Assembly (NCBI GenBank): GCA_036245525.1
Contig: BTPG01000005.1
Coordinates: forward strand, 133,273,750-133,337,749
Direction of reading: 5' to 3'
Source of the DNA: Semisulcospira habei
Taxonomy: Eukaryota > Mollusca > Gastropoda > Semisulcospiridae
Length of the DNA: 64,000 nt
Shown here: piece by piece, positions 1-51,065 of the stretch
Layout of the letters: the number at the start of each line of letters is the position of its first letter
Numbering within the stretch: the stretch's first letter is position 1
Position numbers and translations under genes: made by a program
The notes under the pieces: model-generated
What the model was told of the DNA's origin: nothing
Database searches by the model: none
What the model saw: the letters and a program-made list of their open reading frames with translations, nothing else

Positions 1-232
1 ACACAAAAGGCCACAGTTACCTCGACAGGGGAGGGGGGGAGGACAGGGGGTAGCGTGTGGGTGTGGGATCTCGCCCAGAAATCAAATAGGGAGGTCGAAA
101 CACCCTCCAAAAGGGACTTTGATATAACATTTTAAACAATTTTCGGTCGGGGAGGGGGGGGGGGGCTTCCGGAGCCCCTAAAATCCCCCCACCCCACCCC
201 TAGATCCGCCCTGCGGCTAAAATTGTTAGCAT
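1..232. repeat. G/C-homopolymer-rich dispersed repeat
   Basis: Long G runs (about 155-170) and C runs (about 186-200) flank a GGGCGGATC-type core, read on the - strand near 205-215. A related core with G run and CCCCTCCCC follows at 42505-42560. No coding frame is recognisable. Probably an old dispersed repeat, class unknown. Confidence 0.35.
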
Positions 233-1594
233 TACTGAAAACCTCGGCCCGCTACGTGACGCTGAAACGCTCGACAAGTAGCAACTATTTCATACTCCCA
301 CCTACAGCAAAAGCATCTCCGTAGCTCGAGTGAGACAAAGATATAACTGTCGTGGATAAACAGGGCATCGCGGGCGTTGACAGTAATGCCTACCTCCGCC
401 AGGTATATTAACGTTTGTTGTACATTTAGCGGATGTTGCAGGGCTTCACTGGAGTTGTCATACCCGTGCCAATAATTTATGGGAATTTTTCCGTCCTGCG
501 TTGTGTTAGTTCTGCTGCACATCTTTCATCATTTTCGTCATCACACGTGTCAGAATCAGCCACAAAGCGAATGCCTATCGCCGCACGTTTCGCTCTTCTC
601 ACTACTTGTGCATCAAGTATTTCTATCTGCAAACGACACAGATTCACATGAGCCCCTGCAGTTGCAGGGGCTCATGCGAATCTATGTCTCTTGCTGACCA
701 GGGTAAGCAGATTTCCTTGGAACTGGTCAGTTATTTTGGTAAAGCGTTAGCCCCACCTCCACTCTGACGATTCGTCGACCATGGCTTGATTTGATGCTTG
801 CAGAAACGACAAGGTAGCCATAGGCAATTCAAGCAGAGCTATCATGGCCGATCCGTCAGATGCAAGTTGAACATGGTGCTTAGTAGATGATTTTGTGTTG
901 GGCCATTAAATTGTTAGTTCTGCCGTGCCGGAAATGGTTATGCTTTACACCAGCCAGTCAGACTAAAGAGCCACTGAAACATGTACGCTGAAATTGCTTA
1001 GTGTCTAGACATTTTCAAAATGTCAAAACCGTCAACGCCAAAGAAGAAAAAAAAAGAGATAAAAGTGGGATGAGCAAGAGTCAGAGATCTTTGTAAACCC
1101 CCGCAACTGGATCTATGTCTCTTGCACTGAGCCGTGGACGTTGGTGCACTGTTGTCCGACGGAGGAGTGAAAATTGAATCAAAATAGAATGTGATCGCTG
1201 TATCGGACTGAAGATTTTTTTTTCGACTACACTTGCTTATGGGCTGTGATGAGATCATCTGGGCATAGCTGCAAAGAAATTTATGAACCTGTGAACAGTT
1301 TCTGTCAGCTTGCGCCTTTCATCGCTTCAATGCAACCAATTGCTGTTTTTAGATTTTATACTGTAACAAGTGTGCCACGGACATACGTGACACCAACCGC
1401 GATAGGTGCAGGTACTTGTTGTGGAGTACATGTTGCCGAAATGTTGGCGAATCAGTGAACGAAAGATATAACGACTGAACTGACAATCTGTTATACTGTA
1501 TCATCGTGTGGCTGAAAGCGGCATTTTCGACACAATGGTTGCAAAGTCTGCCTGTACAAAAGTTGGTATGTACCACCAGAAAAACACACAAAAA
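233..1594. other. Intergenic stretch with one P2-type hairpin
   Basis: No gene is seen. A hairpin at 640-686 (arms around GAGCCCCTGCA) has the centre of the P2 palindrome family, ending in the shared ATCTATGTCTCTTGC. A degraded relative of the same centre lies at 1080-1130. The rest is unique-looking AT-rich sequence. Confidence 0.4.
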
Positions 1595-2019
1595 TTAACC
1601 CCTTCACTGCCACTGGATGCAGACTGTGTTTCTGACATCTCTGTTAACTCATTCAGCCCGGCGCATGTATTTTTCAAATTTTGGATGCGTCATCTAACGA
1701 CTATGCACCTGTTGCAAGAGATGGATCGACCATGATAATTCAAGGGCAGTGTCTGATTAGCTTGGCGCCGACAGGCGCCAAGCTAATATGGCACTACCCT
1801 TGAATTATCATGGTCGACCCATCTCCTGCTGTAGTGCGTCAGGGCTGACTGGGTTAATGTAACGCCAAAAAAACACAAGTCTTCCAAGTTACACGGATAC
1901 AAACTGGTGTCAGCAAGAGGCATATATCCCCATGAGCCTCCGCAACTGCGGGGCATATGAAGATCTATGTCTCTTGTAGATGTATTATGTTCACTTTTTC
2001 TCCGCTGTGAAGGGGTTAA
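1595..2019. mobile_element. P2-family TTAA-bounded MITE carrying a nested P1
   Basis: TTAA at 1595-1598 and 2016-2019 bound termini TTAACCCCTTCACTG and its inverse TGAAGGGGTTAA. The inner hairpin is at about 1930-1975. A P1 element (1644-1857) sits inside at a TTAA. Termini and TTAA target resemble piggyBac-type MITEs; that assignment is inference. Confidence 0.65.
1644..1857. mobile_element. P1 palindromic TTAA element, copy 1
   Basis: TTAA at both ends. The core is a near-perfect hairpin whose arms carry GATAATTCAAGGGCAGTG and GGCGCCAAGCTAAT, meeting at about 1768-1775. The left arm is longer (it contains TTTTGGATGCGTCATCTAACG) and the right arm short (CTGTAGTGCGTCAGG), so the element has an orientation. 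Confidence 0.75.
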
Positions 2020-3289
2020 TACTGAAGAAGACGAGAAAATGTGCACACTGATTTTGCTGTGGACGCAGAAAAGTCAGTGGACAAAAGGACCACGGCCTAG
2101 CGTCCCCATTGTTTTGGCAGCGCACGGTTAAGGTAGGCTTAGGCCCGAGGAGCTTTGCTCGCTGGTAACTCGCCGAACACACGCGATTCTGCGTGACATC
2201 TAAACAACGTTTGCGGCTACCTAGCATGTGTCTTATTTTTGTTCAGTTGTTTTCAATCCGTTTCGTTATGTTCTGTTTTTTGGTTCTGTTAGATTTCGTC
2301 TCACGTGTCTTTTTCCCTCTTCTGACTTTTCTATGTTCTCCAGGCTTTATTTTTGTCAGTACACCGTACAGAACGAACACAGCACAACATTCGTTACGGC
2401 TGTAAATTTTTTCTTGGGTTCTTTTTTCTGCTTGGCCTTTGTAACCCTGCTTTGATGTGAAGCCCTTGTATAAAATGATTCAGTTTTTCCTTTCTTTTCT
2501 CTATTCGAAATAATGTATATTTCTTGTTTTTTTCTGGCCCTGGTTTGTAATTGAGATGTGGACTGACAAAACTACCCGAAATCAAAGTAACTTGCGAATA
2601 CGTGCATGTATCTCCTCCCCCCCCCCCCCCTTTCCAACCACTACCCTAGTGCCCAAAGGCCATCGGACCGACGTCGGCCGCCCTTGGCCCGCGCACAGCT
2701 GTGCGCAGGCCAACAGCGGCTGACATCGGCCCGATGGCCTTTAGCGCATTGAGATTCTTGTTCTGGGTGTCAGTGACTCTGTCGTCTGACGATTTCCATT
2801 CGACTAAAGGTAAAAATGTCTTTCGCCTTCTTGTTCTTCTTTGAGTACCCTTGGTCGTGCTATATTCTCAGCCTCGTCAGTCTCTCTGATGTAGGCTGCA
2901 GAGCGGCGAATCATCCTGTCAACCCTGTGGATATCAGTAGCGGTTTCTGCCGCTGTCGACAGCGATAGGGTTAAAAACAGGGCCACCACTCTTTCGCTGA
3001 AGGATTGTTGGCCCTGTTTTAAAGGATGCGTGCCGCAGTGATGCAGGCAGGGTCCTACAGTATCTCGTGTAGTATCGCCCGCACTTCAGGCAAGAAAATC
3101 TTCCATTGCAGGTCAAACAACCGCCACATACTATCGAAGGGAATGTTTCAAAAAAGGCGAGTACTTTTGTTGTGGTTGTTGAAAACGAGATTTTGTATTT
3201 ACTGTATTACACTGAAATTCTCACTTTTTCACAACAACAAAACATGGACTTGGTGTCTTATGCCTTCACTGCAGTAGAGACTAATCTTA
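2020..3289. other. Intergenic stretch with a P3 palindrome
   Basis: No gene is recognised. A C run lies at 2617-2630. A P3 palindrome lies at 2649-2751, with arms GGCCATCGG(A/C)CCGACGTCGG and the inverse. A weak relative of the P5 hairpin (GAAAACGAGATTTT / AAATTCTCACTTTTTC) lies at about 3150-3265. Confidence 0.4.
2649..2751. repeat. P3-family palindrome
   Basis: Inverted repeat with arms reading AAAGGCCATCGG and CCGATGGCCTTT. The centre is GC-rich and self-complementary (GCGCACAGCTGTGCGC). Other copies: 10105-10160, 39000-39060, 39428-39503 and 41784-41845. Confidence 0.7.
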
Positions 3290-3712
3290 AAGACTGACCG
3301 AGAAGTAGCGTTTCTAGCAATCGTCGTTAACCCGTTCAGCCCTGACGCACTACAGCGGGAGATGGGTCGACCATGATAATTCAAGGGTAGTGCCAGATTA
3401 GCTTGGTGCCGACAGGCGCCAAGCTAATCTGGCACTGCCGTTGAATTATCATGGTCGATCCATCTCCTGCAACAGGTGCATAGTCGTTAGATGACGCCTC
3501 CAAAACTTGGGAAATACGTGCGCCGGGCTGAATGAGTTAAACTAACGCCAAGGACCCTCCAGCTGTCGCAGGAATATGGATTCAAAAGGGTGTCACCAAC
3601 AGACATAGATCCTCCTGAGCCCCCGCAACTGCGGGAGCGCATGAGGATCTATGCCTCTTGCAGTTAAGCGATGTGAAACTTTCCTCGGGTGTGAAGGGGT
3701 TCAGTCTGTTTC
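3290..3712. mobile_element. Second P2 element with P1 nested at the same internal TTAA
   Basis: The right half matches the 1595-2019 element: ACGCCAAGG just after the insert, a hairpin around GAGCCCCCGCAACTGCGGGAGC near 3612-3640, then GTGTGAAGGGGTT. The left half is degraded. P1 (3327-3540) interrupts it at the position homologous to that in the first composite. Confidence 0.6.
3327..3540. mobile_element. P1 palindromic TTAA element, copy 2
   Basis: TTAA at 3327-3330 and 3537-3540. The hairpin core is the same as in copy 1 but the orientation is opposite: short arm (GACGCACTACAGC) left, long arm (GCATAGTCGTTAGATGACG) right. Loop at about 3410-3416. Confidence 0.75.
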
Positions 3713-3796
3713 GAAGGGAAATGGGCAGAGGACAGAGGTACTTGTTCCTTATTCCTTGTCCATGACGCGCAGTATACTTGATCTCTAGCATCAACA

Positions 3797-43887
<40,091 letters not shown>

Positions 43888-44965
43888 ACAGGGCTAGTGG
43901 GCCAGTGCGTATCGTCTCCTGTACTCAACACTCTTGTGTATACATCCCTCGGTACTGAATACAGCACCAGTGGCCGCATGCTCAAGGGGGTTAAACGGCA
44001 AATTAACTACATCAGTACTGATCCAGAAAGCAATGCACTGTCACCTTTTATGTACACGTGTTTATATTGTTGTGGATTCACCAACCAATGACCATCGGCA
44101 ACTGAACTATATCAGGTGTTTTTGTGTTACAGAAAGCAATGCACTGTCACAGTGTAAATACACATGTTTATATTTTTTGGGCAGATTCTCCAACCAATGA
44201 CCATCGGCACTGAAATTTGAAAGCACGCTAGTGATCTCAGCATAAGAATGTTTCAAGACACAAACGCTCTTGATTCCGGCACTTGCTGGTTGCAGTCATA
44301 ATACAAGCTGTAGCTAGTCAAATGTCCAGAATCAGTGCCCAACACACAAACACTATTATATGTCACCTGTCATTAAAGACTATCATTTAGGTGCCTACAG
44401 CCACCAAAATGATGGTCTTTAACGACAGGTCTGCTGTATACAAGAAGAGAGAGAAAGAGTCTAGGCCACACTAATCAACACTTATGTACCATCATCTACC
44501 ACTATTACCCAAAATTTTCTGTATGATCTCACATTTTGAGATGTAAAAATAGCACAATATAATATGTGCGTTTGTGTGCACTACTCCAAACATTCAGCTT
44601 ATATTTTATATCGTAAAGCTATACTGTGGCTGTCTTTTTTTTCTGTTTGTCACATATGGACCTGAGGAGATTGCTGTATCACACATTTATTTTATAAAAT
44701 GTTGCTTCAGCATGTATTGTTCCAATTCAACTGAAAATCATCAAATGTAAAGCAAAAAGAGAAATAAAGGAAATAAATTAAGTTTTAAAAATATTCTTAC
44801 ACCTATACATGAACATGCGATTTGTTGAATTTTGCATGATAAAAGAAAGTATGGCTCAAGCAAGGCATGTTGCTTAAGATAATAAAACGTTGAACATTAG
44901 TCCACTAAATATTTTAAAAGTTACAGATATGAATAAAACAAAAAAAAACAAAATAATGCACATCA
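43888..44965 (+). other. Probable 3' UTR of the patched-like gene
   Basis: AATAAA at 44763-44768 and 44772-44777, and AATAAAACG at 44880-44888, are candidate poly(A) signals. A tandem duplication with ~106-bp period (GAAAGCAATGCACTGTCAC at 44026 and 44132) lies near its start. An imperfect palindrome spans 44355-44430 (GTCATTAAAGACTATCATTT / AAATGATGGTCTTTAACGAC). Confidence 0.5.
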
Positions 44966-45413
44966 TCAAAATGACCTACTCAACCGTTTGTGTTGGTCTG
45001 TGATTCTCAGCTATAAGGTCCCAGCGTGCAAAGGTCCTCAGGCCAATGATGGCCGCAGTTGTGCATGGGCCAATTACAGCCACTGTCAGACGAAGACCTT
45101 TTGCTGTGGGGTGGGGGGGGGGGGGGGGAGGCGGATAGGGTGTTTCTGGGGGTGGGTTGGGGGGCCGAAAATCGCAGACTAGCACACACACTGGCATGTA
45201 TGTCCATGTGAATGAAAATGAGCATGTCTATGGAATAAACTCGCAAAGAATTGTGATTTCTAATCATTGTTTTTTTCAGGAAAGCTAATGGTGGATTTTT
45301 GTTATATTGCCACCTTCTCCAGGCAATAAAGAGTTAATAGTTAACAATATCTCCTTTATCAATGATCCTGGTCTTAGCGTACTGCTGCATAAAAGGACTA
45401 ATTTAACGTTTGT
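44966..45413. repeat. P8-type foldback with G run
   Basis: GTTGGTCTGTGATTCTCAG (44991) pairs with CCGAAAATCGCAGACTAGC (45165-45185). Inside are a P3-like hairpin (AAAGGTCCTCAGGCC / AGACCTTTTGCTG) and a G run (45112-45128). The rest is unassigned. Confidence 0.5.
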
Positions 45414-45591
45414 TTAACTCATTCAGCCCTGACGTACTACAACAGGAGATGGGTCTGGCGAATCTGGCGCCAAGCTAATCGACACTGCCCTTGAATTATC
45501 ATGGTCGATCCATCTCCTGCAACTGGTGCATAGTCATTAGATGACGCCTCCAACATTTGGGAAATACGCGTGTCGGGCTGTAGGGAGTTAA
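45414..45591. mobile_element. P1 TTAA element with deleted left arm
   Basis: TTAA 45414-45417 and 45588-45591. The left arm keeps ACAACAGGAGATGGGTC, then joins GGCGCCAAGC directly. Confidence 0.7.
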
Positions 45592-45775
45592 TCATAAAGT
45601 GTGAATGTCCAAAAATAATACTATCCTGCTCTGATTCTGTCTGCATGTACGGCAGTTCCCTGTTGTAAACAGGGGCACTAGCACACGTCTGCTACCTGTA
45701 CCAACTCACACCACTTATTAAAGATCGCTTAGAACGTTTAGCCCTAAAAAGCCTTGCCATTGGAGAAGGCAACTT

Positions 45776-45990
45776 TTAACCCATTCAGCCCTGACGCACT
45801 ACAGCAGGAGATGGATCGACCATGATAATTCAAGGGTAGTGCCAGATTAGCTTGGCGCCGACAGGCACCAAGCTAATCTGGCACTGCCCTTGAATTATGA
45901 TGGTGGATCCATCTCCTGCAACAGGTGCATAGTCATTAGATGACGCCTCCAAAATTGGGGAAATATGTGCGTCAAGCTGAATGAGCTCAG
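45776..45990. mobile_element. P1 palindromic element
   Basis: TTAA 45776-45779; the right end is decayed (GAATGAGCTCAG). Complete hairpin with GCTTGGCGCCGACAGGC centre. Confidence 0.7.
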
Positions 45991-46004
45991 TATTTCACAG
46001 CTAA

Positions 46005-46180
46005 TTAACCCCTTCACTGCTGAGAAAAGATTAACACGAGCCAACTGCAAGAGGTATAGATCTATGCCTTTTGCTCAAACTACTTTGTATCCATTTCCTT
46101 TAACGACTGGGGGTCTCCGACATTGAAGTTACAATGGTTTCAAAAACACAATCCGCGTCCACTGGTAGTGAAGGGGTTAA
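46005..46180. mobile_element. P2 element, intact TTAA at both ends
   Basis: TTAACCCCTTCACTGCTG at 46005 and AGTGAAGGGGTTAA ending 46180. 176 bp. The central hairpin is reduced to GTATAGATCTATGCC. Confidence 0.7.
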
Positions 46181-46489
46181 CAGTCGGATGATTTTGAAAC
46201 CACTGTTCAGCATTTAGCACTGACTGACACAAGCAAGTGTAAGCCCATTGGTACGAAGAGAACATAAAACTAGGCTCCTGCACAATGTTAGCATTCCATC
46301 CATGCAGTGCAAATATCAAGTTCAGCTATATCAAAACAGGTACCATTCTGTCATCAGCTTTCACTGGCGAGCTGTCAACAGAAACGCGACTTTACACAAG
46401 TCATTCTTTCGCTACCAGCGTCAGCTGCTTGGAGATGACTCAAACTTGATACCTTAAACATTTCTTTTGCCGCTGCAAATGAACCCACT

Positions 46490-46690
46490 TTAACTCACTG
46501 CTGAGAAAAAGCGAACACAATCCAGCTGCAAGAGACATAGATTCTCACGAGCCCCCAAAGTTGCTGCTGCTTGCTGAAACCACTTTGTACCCACGTTTCT
46601 TTCAAGGTTTGATGACTGGGGATCTATGGAGTTCAGTTTACAATGATTTCAAAAACACAATCTGCATCCGCTGGCTGCAAAGTAGGTTGA
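46490..46690. mobile_element. P2 element, decayed right end
   Basis: TTAA 46490-46493, then CTCACTGCTGAGAAAAAGCG, close to the previous P2. The right part CAATCTGCATCCGCTGGC replaces the terminus. Confidence 0.55.
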
Positions 46691-46706
46691 TCCCACCATG
46701 CATAAA

Positions 46707-46842
46707 GGCATGCAGCCACCGATAATCTTAACCCTTTGGCTGTCAGTAACACTTTTTGTTGTGACGATTCCTGCAGGAACCATCGCAATAAAAAAGTGCT
46801 ACCGAGAGCCAAAGGTTAAGATTATTGGTGGCTGCATGCACA
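46707..46842. mobile_element. P7 palindrome just downstream of the HMGXB4 stop
   Basis: TTAACCCTTTGGCTGTCAG at 46728 and GAGCCAAAGGTTAAG at 46806. The symmetry extends outward (GCATGCAGCCACCGATAATC / GATTATTGGTGGCTGCATGC), so the TTAA lie inside the palindrome. Relatives: 28698-28790, 30085-30186, 53224-53294. Confidence 0.7.
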
Positions 46843-46861
46843 AGGGGGTTTAAATGAATAT

Positions 46862-47029
46862 TTAGAGTCCAGGCATGATATAGGCCACACTGTCAAGCGT
46901 TCGAGCGTGGGTGGATTCTGAACAGCCGTCAAGTCCCGGTACCTGCTGTGTGAGCGCCATGAGAGGTCCGCAGGCACACAGCAGAGAGTCCAACAAAACT
47001 GACAGGCTGCCCTGGACAGCTATCAAACC
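46862..47029 (-). CDS. HMGXB4: HMGXB4 terminal exon
   Basis: Acceptor TGTCCTCCAG at 47030-47039 region. 55 residues starting [17 protein letters not shown], ending AYIMPGL, stop TAA (46864-46862). Phase 0. Confidence 0.88.
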   Translation of the reverse strand, partial: GLIAVQGSLSVLLDSLLCACGPLMALTQQVPGLDGCSESTHARTLDSVAYIMPGL

Positions 47030-50000
47030 CTGGAGGACAAAGACAGAACACAAACGATCACTCTTGTTGTCATCTTTGCATCACAGGTATAAGTTTGTAG
47101 AAATAAAAGTAATATTTGCATGGGTAAAAGTTGCAAATGTGAAAATACAAAAAGATGTACTGGGGTACACGGGCCACCTTCAGGTGTCGTGCATGATATG
47201 ATTTTGTTCTGCATATTCCAAGCATTGTTGTGACTCCCTTTGCAATCCAGGCTAGGCAAAAAACTGAAAATATGGAAATTTACCATACGCATGATTTTGA
47301 ACTCACAGATTTCACTCTGCCAACATACCTCTGGGGTACTCAAGAAGAATTCCTTGTTCAAAATAATTCAATGTTTAATTGTCGAGATAAGAATTCAGAT
47401 GATCAGATCCTCATCAGCCCCAGGGGTTCATGAAAATCCATGTCTCTTGCCAACAGTGAATTCTGCATTTCATCCTTTGGCTGTCCAGTAGCATGTTTTG
47501 CCACTATGAGTGGTGCAGGAATGGTCACGACAAAGTGTGAATCGTCAACTCAGAGGCTGTGAATAAGTACTGGTCTGTGATTTTGGACCTTTTAGCTTGG
47601 AGGCTTAAAAATCTGTGCTGGTCTGTGATTCTGGACTTCACGGCTCTTAGCGATAAGATCCAGAATCACAGATCTGAAGATAAATGTGGCTGTTTATTTG
47701 CACTACCTGCCTTGTGTTCTTGCAGCCTCATTCCAATGATGCTCAGAGACTCTCCCAGTAGCTTCAGATGGGCAGCTATGTCAATGGGCTCTATTCCAAA
47801 ACCCTGTGGCATCAATAAAATCATGTTCAATGTCTCCTCTTAGTTCAGTTTGACAAATTCTTATTATTCATCTTTTTAAAAAAAAATTGTCAAAGTTAGG
47901 TTTATAATCCACATCACTCTGAACCGTAACCCATTTAACCCCAACACCCTACTCAAGGGTAGTGCCAGCTTAGCTTGGTGCCTGAAGGCACCAAACTAAT
48001 CTGGCACTACCCTTGAATTATCATGGTCAATCCATCTCCTACAACTGACACAGTCGTTCTGTAACGCTTCCAAAATTTGGGAAATGTGGCCACGAGGTTA
48101 AGGCCAAACTTTCCAAAATCTGAAAGTTGTCAGCTGAAAATTTCATATCATTACAGGATAAAATAATGACAGCTGAAGGGTGGTGCCAGAACAGCTTGTT
48201 GCCTACAGGTGCCAACTACTCTAGCACCACCCTTCAACAATCAAGGTTGATTCACACCCAGTTAAGGTGTGTCAGGACTGTAAACGTTTCTTTGGGAACA
48301 GTCCACTTTTCCACTCTACGAGTATAATTATGCCATACCTTGACTGGACTCTGTGGCAAGTCATCGCCTGTTGCTGATGTCGCCGAAGCTGCGGGACTGG
48401 ACTTGGAGGCTTTGCTGGTGGCAGGCGTTTTCATGGATGGCTGATTCATGGCTGGACCGACCACGTTCGCTGAGCCTGCACTTTCCTTCTTGTTCCCTTT
48501 CCCTGTGCTGATTAGTGTGGATCCTTTTCCCGCTAGCTTCTTTGATTTCCGCCTCCACATCTGTTGGATAGATCAGGCAGATAGTTTGAAAACAAAGCCA
48601 ACAAGATGATGATTTCATTCCAAAGTCTACCATATTGTTTGGAGCTCACATGCGTTTTTCTTTTAGGAACATTCAGAGTTGTTCATATTTTTAAGCTTAT
48701 TATGCTGATCCATTTCCCTCTTCTCAAAGCCAACCTCTGATCAACACACATGCCGGCGCACACAAATAAAGACTGACACAAGCGCTTCCCGCCATAAGTA
48801 CGCTCTGTGGGCCCATGTAGTGACAGCAATTAAAAAGAAGAATAGCACGAACATCAAAATGACGTCACCGTAAGCGTCACATCATGGCATTGCTAGTCTC
48901 ATGCACCGTGTACACAGTGAAAAATTTGATGTTTCACGCCACTCATCCGAAAAGCAAGCTGCTGTTTCCAGGGCTGACTGCTTTGTTCTATACAGCCTCT
49001 TCCACAGCAGAGAGTATATAATGGCTCCAAAACTTGCTAAATGAATTAATATTTAAAAAGTTGAAAGGGTACAATGCCGGATTAAGAACTCACTCAAAAT
49101 CTTTATATACCGTTATTATATAGGCGCTTTTTCTCAATTTTTGGGCTAATCGACTCAAAGCACCGCGAACTGAAACCCAACACGCACACTCACGTAACAG
49201 ACACGGATTTATGCCATTTAAGACAAACACAGTACAAGACAGACGAAGGCCAGTTCAGCTACTGAAGTTACAGAGATTTTTGATCGCTTGTATTTTGAAA
49301 TTTGTAAAGTGGCCTGAAACCGGTACCAAAGTGTGTGATCTAGCTGAATGCAAGTATCTATTAAGAGTAAAAAATAAGATGAGGATTCCATCCCAAAGTC
49401 TACAATATCGTTTGAAGCTCACATGTGTTTTTCTTTTAGGAACATTCAGAGTTGTTCATATTTTTATCCTTCTGATCCATTTCCCTCCTCTCTAAGCCAA
49501 CCTCTGATCAACACACATGCTGGCTCTCACAAATAAAAATGGACACACGGTGCTTCCCACCATTAGTACACTCTGTGGGCTCATGTAGCGACAGGAATTC
49601 TGAAGATGAAGAATAGCATGAGCAGCAAAATGTCACTATAATATCCACGTTGTGACATCGCTAGCCTCACGATGCCGTGTACATGCCATGTGCACAATGA
49701 CGAATTTGATGTTTCACGTCACACATCTGAAAGGCATGCAGCCTCTTCCAGGGCTGACTGTTTTGCTCCACACAGCTTCTTCCAGGGCTGACTGTTTGAT
49801 GGAAGTAGTCTGTATATAGTGGATCAAAAACTTGCAAAAATGAATTAATTATTATTAAAAAAAACCTGAAGAGGTACAGCGCTAGATTACAAATTCATCC
49901 AATGTCTACCTCCAAGCTAGCTAAAAATTTCAAGTGAATAGAACGAAAATTATGGACTCAAATGTGGGTCAACCGCCTTTATTTAAACGGAAATTTTTCT

Positions 50001-50955
50001 CTTGAATGAGTCACCCAATTTGAATATGCTTGGAGGCTCTCTGAAATACACCTTGATCAAAGCATTTCATAAAGTTTCAGGCTCGTACGTACACAAACAC
50101 TGGAGATACACCTGTCTACATATATACACACACACGGCGCTTCCCGCCAAATGTATGTTCAACAGAGCGGTTAGCGTAGCTAGGCATGATGTAATTTTTA
50201 TCATGTTACTTCACTGTCAGTCTGATGTATGCCCGCCTATGTTCATCATTTGCATGCTACAGAACATACTCCGGCCAGCCCCATTTCAAAGTCTACTGTA
50301 TTTTCAATACAGTAGACAAAAATACGGACTCGAATGCGGATCAACTGGTTTCTGTGAAACGGCCATGATTTCTTGTCAACATGTAACCAAATTAAAAAAT
50401 AAAAAAACCTACTTCGGGAGAATTCACGTATGTAAAATATCCTAAAGTTTCAAGCTTGTCTGTCCACAAATGCGCGCTCTAGTTGAAGTCACATATACAC
50501 ACACATACGGCATCAAATGTACATTCTCTAGCAAGGTTTGCGTAGCTAGACGCGACGTCATTTTATCTTGTTACTTCTATGACAGAATTCGGGGTTCACC
50601 CACCCAACACATCATGTGCATTCTAAGGAATGCGCTCTGACCAGCCCCATTTCAAAGTCTACTATACTTGTAATACGGTAAACAAACTTAAATTTGTTTG
50701 CGGGCCACCATTTACTTTAAAACACAGATCCCTATGGCAGCTGTCTTCTAAGCTATTTGCCATGTTAGGAGACAGATCAACCATGATAGTTTATAGGTAT
50801 TCTGGCACCACCCTTGAAACATGATGGTTGATCTGTCTCCTGTTGCAACAAGTTAGTGCAGTAAAAACACGGAAAGAAAACACATCTCACCATTTTCTCC
50901 TTTTTGGAAAGGCACTGCCACATGACTCCCAAAGTGCGGCTGATCTGAGCAAAAT
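46862..50955 (-). CDS. HMGXB4: HMGXB4 orthologue, 3' part (four exons seen)
   Basis: Exons in transcript order: 50955-50891, 48560-48339, 47803-47711, 47029-46862. They encode helices 2-3 of an HMG box ([20 protein letters not shown], then [12 protein letters not shown]), a Ser/Ala/Lys-rich linker, and the conserved C-terminal region [18 protein letters not shown]. The end is [17 protein letters not shown] with a final AYIMPGL. The last two blocks are diagnostic of HMGXB4 (HMG2L1), a nuclear HMG-box protein reported in transcriptional regulation and Wnt signalling. Phases fit throughout if the third intron uses a GC donor. Upstream exons, including HMG helix 1 and the long N-terminus, were not found with confidence. 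Convergent with the patched-like gene. Confidence 0.85.
47030..47710. other. HMGXB4 intron with P8 and P2 relics
   Basis: P8 arms GGTCTGTGATTTTGGACC and GATCCAGAATCACAGATC at 47570-47685. A P2-type hairpin remnant at 47400-47450. The donor end is read as GC (see the next exon). Confidence 0.5.
47711..47803 (-). CDS. HMGXB4: HMGXB4 penultimate exon with GC donor
   Basis: Acceptor GATGCCACAG. 31 codons: [20 protein letters not shown], then [11 protein letters not shown]. Ending at CACAAG|GCAGGT keeps phase 0 with the terminal exon and needs no alignment gap against the family. The nearby GT (four bases on) would shift the frame. Confidence 0.85.
47935..48101. mobile_element. P1 TTAA element in an HMGXB4 intron
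   Basis: TTAA 47935-47938 and 48098-48101. Core hairpin AGCTTGGTGCC / GGCACCAAACT. The outer part of the left arm is shortened. Confidence 0.65.
48168..48248. repeat. P1b-like hairpin
   Basis: GAAGGGTGGTGCCAGAACAG pairs with CTAGCACCACCCTTC. No terminal TTAA seen. Confidence 0.5.
48339..48560 (-). CDS. HMGXB4: HMGXB4 exon: end of HMG box and linker
   Basis: Acceptor CTATCCAACAG, donor GTCAAG|GTATGG. 74 codons: [14 protein letters not shown] completes HMG helix 3, then a Ser/Ala/Thr/Lys-rich linker to LPQSPVK. Phase 0 at both ends. Confidence 0.85.
48561..50890. repeat. HMGXB4 intron filled with inverted A and G family copies
   Basis: Family A on the - strand at 48590-49010 and 49370-49870 (AACATTCAGAGTTGTTCATA, GCTTCCCGCCATAAGTAC, ATGTAGTGACAGCAATT). 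Family G on the - strand at 49880-50260 and 50270-50620 (ACGGCGCTTCCCGCC, GTTAGCGTAGCTAGGC, and the AATACAGTAGAC hairpin at 50290-50310). A P1b hairpin at 50766-50850. No coding. Confidence 0.6.
50891..50955 (-). CDS. HMGXB4: HMGXB4 exon: HMG-box helix 2 region
   Basis: Acceptor ATTGTCTCCAG, donor AAAATG|GTGAGA. Two bases complete an Asp codon, then [21 protein letters not shown]. 65 nt. Matches the HMG-box helix 1-2 turn and helix 2. Confidence 0.8.
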
Positions 50956-51065
50956 CTGGAGACAATGACAAAACTCATGTACCACATTCACCATAATAAA
51001 ACCGATGTGTGAGCCAAAACCAACGAAGTAATAAAACTTTTGTAAGGGATTTTTTTGTCATGTAC

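Noticed and set aside
48361..48633. Alternative frame of the HMGXB4 exon ([18 protein letters not shown])
   Set aside because: The other frame joins in phase to HMG helix 2 and has the expected Ser/Ala/Lys linker and donor.
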